The notes under the pieces: model-generated
Databases searched by the model: none
What the model was told of the DNA's origin: nothing
What the model saw: only the letters and a program-made list of their open reading frames with translations
Translations under genes and position numbers: made by a program
Part shown: one piece after another, positions 5,876 through 10,557 of the stretch
Layout of the letters: the number at the start of each line of letters is the position of its first letter
Numbering within the stretch: the stretch's first letter is position 1
Assembly: GCA_937888485.1 (NCBI GenBank)
Contig: CALAQQ010000118.1
Span: forward strand, 1 to 10,557
DNA from: an uncultured Clostridia bacterium
GTDB lineage: Bacteria; Bacillota; Clostridia; Oscillospirales; Acutalibacteraceae
DNA length: 10,557 nucleotides
Direction: 5' to 3'

Positions 5876-7807
5876 ATGAAAAACATTTATTTTGTTCAGG
5901 CAAATAATGTTTACGGAAATGACCGTCGCTCCGTCTATATTCCCTATGCTTCCGGCTGTATTGCAGCATATGCATTTGATGATGAAACAATCAGAAATCA
6001 ATGCGTACTTGCGGGATTTGTTTATACTCATGAGCCTATAAAAAATGCAGTCAAAAAAATCGCCGATCCGTTTATTGTTGCTTTTTCTTGCTCCGTGTGG
6101 AATTATGAATACAACAAAGCGTTGGCGAAAGCTATAAAAAACGCTTATCCCGAAACAATTATTGTTTTTGGCGGTCATAATGTGCTCAGGGATTTCGATA
6201 CTTTTGACGATTGTCCCGAGGCCGACATCCTCATTTACCGCGAGGGCGAAGAAGCTTTCCGCAGAATTGTTATTGCACTTCTTGAAAACAATGACCTTGA
6301 TGAAATCGCCAACATCGCTTTCAGAGCGGGTGATGAATACAAAAAAAACAAAGAAGAAGCATTTTGTATGAATGAATATCCGTCGCCTTACCTGAACGGT
6401 ATATTCGACGGCATACTGAATGACGGTGTCAGTTTTTCTGCCATACTTGAAACAAACCGAGGCTGTCCGTTCAAATGCGCATTCTGTGACTGGGGCACTC
6501 TCGGAAGCCGTGTAAGGCTTTTCCCAATGGAAAGAATCAAAGCCGAACTTGATTGGATAGCAAAAAACAAAATAGAATATGTTTACTGTGCCGACGGAAA
6601 CTTCGGAATTGTTGACCGTGACGAGGAAATCGCAGAACATATTATTTATCTGAAAGAAAGAACAGGTTATCCGAAAAATTTCAGAGTTTGCTTCACTAAA
6701 AACAGAACAGATTTTGTCAAAAAAATCTGTATGAAATTCAACAAATACAATCTTGATAAGGCGCAGACGCTTTCTTTCCAGAGCCTCTCCCCCGTTGTTC
6801 TTGAAAATATCGGCAGGAAAAATATTTCTCTCGGACATTTCCGTGAACTCATGAACGAATACAGCCGACTCGGAATTTCAACATCTTCGGAATTGATTCT
6901 CGGTCTTCCCGGTGAAACAAAAGAAAGCTTCACAAAAGGTCTTTGTGATTTGCTTGAATACGGTCAGCACAAAGCAATTCAGGTTTACACCTGCGATTTA
7001 CTCCCCAATTCGGAAATGGGTTCACCGGAATTTGTTGAAAAATTCGGCATAGAAACAGTCAGAACGCCGTTCTCCCAAGCACATTGCAATGCAAACGAAA
7101 AACACGAAATCCAGGAATATAACACCACCGTTATAAAAACCGATTCCCTCTCCGTGGATGACTGGATTTACTGCGTTGTTTTTGCCTGTCTCATTCAGGC
7201 TTTTCACAACATCGGTTTTTTCAGAAGCATTGCCATATATCTTCGCAATGAATTCGGTATAAGTTATTACGAAATATATTCAAAAATAGCTGAATTTTCA
7301 AAAAATCCGGAAAATCCGGCATGCCACAAAGTATTTTCGCTTATATCAGATTTTGCACAAGGAATGTCACAAGGAAAAAATCCGTGGGCTGTTGCGTGCG
7401 AAGGACTCGGAAATATATGTTGGCAATTTGATGAAATATATTTTCTCAAAAGTCTTGAAAATGCCGATGTAATATATTCCGAACTCAAAAAACTTATTGC
7501 GGATAATTTTAATTTTGATGAAAAACTAAATGCCCTGTTTGATTATCAGTGCAGTATCCTGAAAAGATATGACGGAAAATGTCACCGTGAAATTAAGAGT
7601 GACTATGATTTTTACGGCTATTTCAACAGAATATATACAGGAGATTATTCACCTCTTGAAAAAAACAGAAATATTATATCGGTCAGCGACGTTATTCCTT
7701 GCATGAATTTGTATGACTATGCGTGCAAGGTTGTATGGTACGGACGAAATCAGTCTGCCGCACTTTACACCTCTGACTGCTATAAACCCAAATTAAAATA
7801 TTATTAA
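5876..7807 (+). CDS. B12-binding radical SAM protein, divergent paralog
   Basis: From the ATG at 5876 this encodes 643 residues beginning MKNIYFVQ, matching the paralogs. In-frame GTG (5870) and TTG (5873) codons are possible but sit closer to the GGAGGGAG site (5861-5868) than is usual. The B12-binding-type domain shows VFGGHN (97-102) and YREGEE (121-126), in which the first Gly of the family's GEGE is Arg. YPSPYLNG (168-175) leads to Cys197/Cys201/Cys204 (CxxxCxxC, then Asp-Trp). CADGNFG (238-244), LSFQSLS (299-305) and GLPGET (343-348) follow. The C-terminal third shares LPNSEMG, a region centred on QAFHNIG, and a terminal WYGR with the operon proteins. DxHxxG is absent. The predicted activity is a cytoplasmic SAM radical reaction, probably with cobalamin; the substrate is unknown. 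It is probably co-transcribed with the membrane protein gene that starts 17 nt after its stop. Confidence 0.95.
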   Translation: MKNIYFVQANNVYGNDRRSVYIPYASGCIAAYAFDDETIRNQCVLAGFVYTHEPIKNAVKKIADPFIVAFSCSVWNYEYNKALAKAIKNAYPETIIVFGGHNVLRDFDTFDDCPEADILIYREGEEAFRRIVIALLENNDLDEIANIAFRAGDEYKKNKEEAFCMNEYPSPYLNGIFDGILNDGVSFSAILETNRGCPFKCAFCDWGTLGSRVRLFPMERIKAELDWIAKNKIEYVYCADGNFGIVDRDEEIAEHIIYLKERTGYPKNFRVCFTKNRTDFVKKICMKFNKYNLDKAQTLSFQSLSPVVLENIGRKNISLGHFRELMNEYSRLGISTSSELILGLPGETKESFTKGLCDLLEYGQHKAIQVYTCDLLPNSEMGSPEFVEKFGIETVRTPFSQAHCNANEKHEIQEYNTTVIKTDSLSVDDWIYCVVFACLIQAFHNIGFFRSIAIYLRNEFGISYYEIYSKIAEFSKNPENPACHKVFSLISDFAQGMSQGKNPWAVACEGLGNICWQFDEIYFLKSLENADVIYSELKKLIADNFNFDEKLNALFDYQCSILKRYDGKCHREIKSDYDFYGYFNRIYTGDYSPLEKNRNIISVSDVIPCMNLYDYACKVVWYGRNQSAALYTSDCYKPKLKYY

Positions 7808-7824
7808 GAAAAGTGGGGTAAATC

Positions 7825-8745
7825 ATGTTATCAAAGCTTCCTAAAATTTCAAAAGAACTGCTCATCACGAGTCTTGTTATTTTCGCCGCACTGAACTTCA
7901 GAGCTGTCTTTGCCCTGACACAGACATCGCACTTTGTTGCAAATCATATTATATATTTACTCATTGCATTTGTTCCCCTTACGATTCTCATCGCATCCAA
8001 GCTTTCCGAAAATTTCATGAAGAATTTGAAAGCGGTTGATATCCTGGCGCTTGTTGTTATCATGTATGCGCTCGCTGTAGCTCTTCATGACACAGTAATA
8101 AGATATTATTTGCTTTCCGCAATCGGTGTGGCTTCTGTTTCGTTGCTTCTTTGCAGAAATATTTATACTCTTCCTGTTGCAGCAATTCTTAATCTTATTG
8201 CTCCTGTCGTTCCCCAGCTCGGAGCTTCAGCAGCTATGTCCATACCCGCTGCTATATGCTTTTCTACGGTTTATTTCTCATTTATTTTCGAAAAGAAAAA
8301 ATCAAAAAAAGCAGAAAAAAACATTCCTGCAACCGATTACAAAAAAGAAAAAATCATTTTCACAATAAGCGAACTCATTTTGTTTGCAGCTCTCGTTGTT
8401 ATGGTTTATTACAGGAAAAACACTGTAGCACTCATATCATTCAAATCCAATATACAATATATAATTCCTATTCTTATCCCTGCGATACTCTTTATTGTTT
8501 TTGCCGTTCATACATTAAAGAACAAAAAACCTTTCATCGGAGTTATCGGTTATCTTGTTGCTGTTGCAACAATGCCTCTTACGCAGCTGTGTGAATACAG
8601 CGTTGCAGCATGCGGAACCTTTACAGCATTTGTTCTTCTTCTTGCGCTTTGTGAATCCGGACTTGATTCGGGACGCCTTGTTGAAAATACATACAAAAAA
8701 ATTTCAGACAAAATAATCAAGAGCAAAGATGCATCTAATGCATAA
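7825..8745 (+). CDS. Polytopic membrane protein of unknown function
   Basis: This encodes 306 residues, mostly hydrophobic, with roughly eight to ten predicted membrane segments. Clear ones lie near residues 12-31, 42-58, 72-88, 95-110, 114-131, 137-155, 178-196, 211-230, 237-254 and 260-276. A Lys-rich loop around 156-176 divides the protein into two halves and should be cytoplasmic; the Lys-rich C-terminus is probably cytoplasmic too. I recognise no family and see no transporter signature or catalytic motif. The ATG at 7825 follows an AGTGGGG site (7813-7818) that is only moderately like a Shine-Dalgarno. The 17-nt gap after the radical SAM gene implies a shared transcript. By context it could move or anchor a substrate or product of the radical SAM enzymes, but this is inference only. 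Confidence 0.85.
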   Translation: MLSKLPKISKELLITSLVIFAALNFRAVFALTQTSHFVANHIIYLLIAFVPLTILIASKLSENFMKNLKAVDILALVVIMYALAVALHDTVIRYYLLSAIGVASVSLLLCRNIYTLPVAAILNLIAPVVPQLGASAAMSIPAAICFSTVYFSFIFEKKKSKKAEKNIPATDYKKEKIIFTISELILFAALVVMVYYRKNTVALISFKSNIQYIIPILIPAILFIVFAVHTLKNKKPFIGVIGYLVAVATMPLTQLCEYSVAACGTFTAFVLLLALCESGLDSGRLVENTYKKISDKIIKSKDASNA

Positions 8746-8824
8746 CAGTTTTCTGTGCTCACGGTATTTCTCGTGATGCAGATGGTGTGCAAAAATCATA
8801 TAACCCAAGATTCATCCTTCAAAA
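8746..8824. other. Short intergenic stretch between convergent units, nothing recognised
   Basis: This stretch between the plus-strand membrane protein stop and the shared terminator has no open frame with a ribosome site and no RNA gene that I can recognise. Confidence 0.5.
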
Positions 8825-8863
8825 AAAGCTGTTTCACTTTTCACGGTGAAACAGCTTTGATTT
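8821..8863. terminator. Bidirectional intrinsic terminator between convergent genes
   Basis: A perfect 13-bp stem (8825-8837 with 8846-8858) encloses an 8-nt loop. For minus-strand transcription a run of seven T follows (8827-8821). For plus-strand transcription the tract is GATTTTTA, weaker but usable. It starts directly after the stop codon of the minus-strand membrane protein and lies about 80 nt after the plus-strand one, so it can end both units. Confidence 0.87.
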
Positions 8864-10090
8864 TTATGCGACCAATCCGACATATGCACTTGTAAGATAA
8901 ACAAGATAAATAATTATCAGAATGATTTTGTTTTCAGAAAATCTTTCCTTGAGTTTTTTGACGGTTTTATCAAACGCCTCATCCCTGACATAAAACATCA
9001 GAAAACACATGGCAAACTGACACATTATGATTGCGCCTATCCATCTGACATAATCCGTCGAAAGCAGGCAACACAAAGGAATAAACAATACAGAAAGAAT
9101 TGCGCAGAGATAAACAAACTTCGTGCCTTTTTTCTCCGTATTCTTAATACACATAATCCAGATTACCCAGAATGCAAGGATAACAGGAACGGTAACAAGA
9201 GTAAGAGAGAACAAACCTGCTGTGCCTGTTCTGTTTTCAAGAATAAATCTTACAAAATAGTAAATAAACTGAACCGGCGTTGCTTTTTCAATATCAAATC
9301 CGTAGAGCTGTTCTGATTCGGGATGCACTCCGAAAAGATGAAGTGAAATATATTCTCTCTCTTCTTCGGAAAACGGATGACCGATTTTTGCTTCAATCAA
9401 AGCCACCGCTTCTTCATATGTCATAAACATATGCTTGTGCGCTTCGAAAACAAAATAATAGGTAAGAGCAATAACCGATACAACCGTTATAACAAAAACA
9501 GCAATATCTCCTGCTTTTTTCTCGTTTCTGTCCGCATAATACAACATCGCCCAAAGCACGATTATGAAATATGATATAGTAAACACATAATTCACGAATA
9601 CCCCTGCGACACATAAAACGGGAACAAACCAACGCAGATACTTGTTTCCTGCAAAAACAACAGAAATAATCGTAAGGATATACATATGTATATCCAGCAT
9701 GCCGAAAAATCTTGAAAATTGCGAAACGGTGTACGCACCGGAAACAAAAAACAGTATAAATACCCAAACCGATAATCTGTTCTCGCTTGTGGATTTTTTT
9801 ATAACTCTGCCAAGAACCATTGCCGTGAGAAACATTCCTGCAATCAGAAAAAAGATTGCAAACTTCGTCAGCCATTCTTCCGTAGGATGCGGGTTCAGGA
9901 GTTTAACCAGAGAGCCGACAAGCATTTTTGAATTAATACCCATTGAAAAATCCGGAAGATAATGCGTGACAAACATATGATGAATTCCGGAAAGTTCATC
10001 ATAATTGATAAGGACGGTAATCATGGTCATCAGAAAAACAACAGCCTCATATTTCCATTCGGAAGCGAAACCCTTAATTTTTTTGACCAT
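8864..10090 (-). CDS. Large polytopic membrane protein of unknown function
   Basis: This encodes 408 residues with about ten or eleven membrane segments, near residues 14-30, 75-95, 107-121, 133-148, 153-170, 172-186, 196-216, 291-314, 324-343, 347-367 and 387-405. Two longer loops stand out: about residues 31-74 after the first segment, and a soluble stretch at about 218-285 rich in charged residues. The organisation (first segment, long hydrophilic loop, many later segments, and a DYVRW motif around 346-350) is loosely reminiscent of membrane glycosyltransferases or polymerases of surface polysaccharides, but I see no diagnostic motif and do not assign that function. The ATG at 10090 follows GAGGCGG at about ten nt. 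The 21-nt gap after the ABC transporter ATPase gene on the same strand suggests co-transcription, although the functions do not obviously match, so it may also have its own promoter within that gene. Confidence 0.85.
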   Translation of the reverse strand: MVKKIKGFASEWKYEAVVFLMTMITVLINYDELSGIHHMFVTHYLPDFSMGINSKMLVGSLVKLLNPHPTEEWLTKFAIFFLIAGMFLTAMVLGRVIKKSTSENRLSVWVFILFFVSGAYTVSQFSRFFGMLDIHMYILTIISVVFAGNKYLRWFVPVLCVAGVFVNYVFTISYFIIVLWAMLYYADRNEKKAGDIAVFVITVVSVIALTYYFVFEAHKHMFMTYEEAVALIEAKIGHPFSEEEREYISLHLFGVHPESEQLYGFDIEKATPVQFIYYFVRFILENRTGTAGLFSLTLVTVPVILAFWVIWIMCIKNTEKKGTKFVYLCAILSVLFIPLCCLLSTDYVRWIGAIIMCQFAMCFLMFYVRDEAFDKTVKKLKERFSENKIILIIIYLVYLTSAYVGLVA

Positions 10091-10111
10091 AATATCACCG
10101 CCTCATATAAG

Positions 10112-10557
10112 TTATATAAGAACTTTTGAAAGGAAGTCCTTGAGTCTGGGATTCTTCGGATTTGCAAAGAATTCTTCGGGAGTATTTTCTTCCATGATAA
10201 CGCCTTCGTCCATAAAGACAACTCTCGAACCGACTTCACGGGCAAATCCCATCTCGTGTGTAACCACGACCATCGTCATACCCGTCTGTGCAAGCTCTTT
10301 CATAACATCAAGAACCTCGCCAACCATTTCGGGATCAAGTGCCGATGTAGGTTCATCGAAAAGCATAACCTCAGGATTCATCGCAAGAGCACGGACAATT
10401 GCAACCCTCTGCTTCTGACCGCCCGAAAGTTGAGAAGGATATGCTTTTGCTTTTTCTTCAAGACCTACTCTCTTGAGAAGCTCTATAGCTTTCTTTTCCG
10501 CCTCGTCTTTTTTCATAAGACCGAGTTTTACGGGTGCGAGAGTTATATTCTTAAGAA
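10112..10557 (-). CDS. Amino-acid ABC transporter ATP-binding protein (partial, N-terminus off the right edge)
   Basis: The frame is open to the right edge, so the Met at 10516 is internal; the preceding residues LKNITLAPVKLGL match the usual sequence of polar amino-acid transporter ATPases. The visible part (about 148 residues) contains the ABC signature LSGGQKQR, Walker B with the catalytic Glu in MLFDEPTSALDP, and the H-loop VVTHEMGFA. The C-terminal PEEFFANPKNPRLKDFL is characteristic of the GlnQ/HisP/ArtM group. Walker A lies outside the window. The protein energises uptake of an amino acid such as glutamine, arginine or histidine together with a permease and a binding protein that would lie off the window; the exact substrate cannot be told. 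No terminator separates it from the following membrane protein gene. Confidence 0.95.
   Translation of the reverse strand, partial: LKNITLAPVKLGLMKKDEAEKKAIELLKRVGLEEKAKAYPSQLSGGQKQRVAIVRALAMNPEVMLFDEPTSALDPEMVGEVLDVMKELAQTGMTMVVVTHEMGFAREVGSRVVFMDEGVIMEENTPEEFFANPKNPRLKDFLSKVLI

Noticed and set aside
5840..6838. 332-residue open frame antisense to the divergent radical SAM gene
   Set aside because: It is a shadow of a gene whose sense product has full family motifs. It begins inside the coding sequence, lacks its own ribosome site, and crosses the gene start into the promoter region. Similar antisense frames lie opposite the other paralogs because of shared codon bias.
8746..8863. Small precursor-peptide gene that would make this a RiPP cluster
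   Set aside because: This gap and the 4636-4797 and 5734-5875 gaps hold no short frame with a ribosome site; the space is taken by promoters and terminators.

Overview
The window looks like chromosomal DNA from a low-GC Gram-positive bacterium, most likely an anaerobic gut-type member of the Clostridia. I base this on the AT-rich composition, strong AGGAG-type Shine-Dalgarno sites, consensus TTGACA-17-TATAAT promoters, compact intrinsic terminators, and a glutamine-family amino-acid ABC transporter ATPase. The species is an inference; there is no rRNA or tRNA to anchor it. I see no mobile elements, CRISPR arrays or RNA genes.

The centre of interest is a cluster of four paralogous cobalamin-binding-type radical SAM proteins. 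Three lie head to tail on the minus strand, in transcription order 4635-2719, 2711-777 and 775 to beyond the left edge. They are separated by only 7 and 1 nt, with Shine-Dalgarno sites embedded in the ends of the preceding genes, so they form one operon. It starts from a perfect consensus promoter at 4675-4703. The fourth paralog (5876-7807) is on the plus strand behind a second perfect consensus promoter (5818-5846) and is followed 17 nt later by a gene for a polytopic membrane protein (7825-8745). Between the two paralog groups lies a single NAD-dependent sugar epimerase/dehydratase gene (minus, start 5733, stop 4798). It has its own promoter, divergent from that of the fourth paralog, and its own terminator.

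The right part is a minus-strand unit. The end of an amino-acid ABC transporter ATPase (10557-10112) is followed after 21 nt by a large polytopic membrane protein of unknown function (10090-8864). A terminator hairpin at 8821-8863 sits between the two convergent units and can serve both.

The paralogs share length (638-644 aa), an N-terminal Rossmann-like B12-binding domain, a CxxxCxxC radical SAM cluster followed by an acidic residue and Trp, and a related C-terminal region. They are clearly diverged from one another. No known pathway is recognisable. The neighbouring nucleotide-sugar enzyme and two membrane proteins make a cell-surface glycan or lipid modification system a reasonable but unproven guess. 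Having several complete, diverged paralogs rather than one suggests successive or parallel reactions on related substrates.
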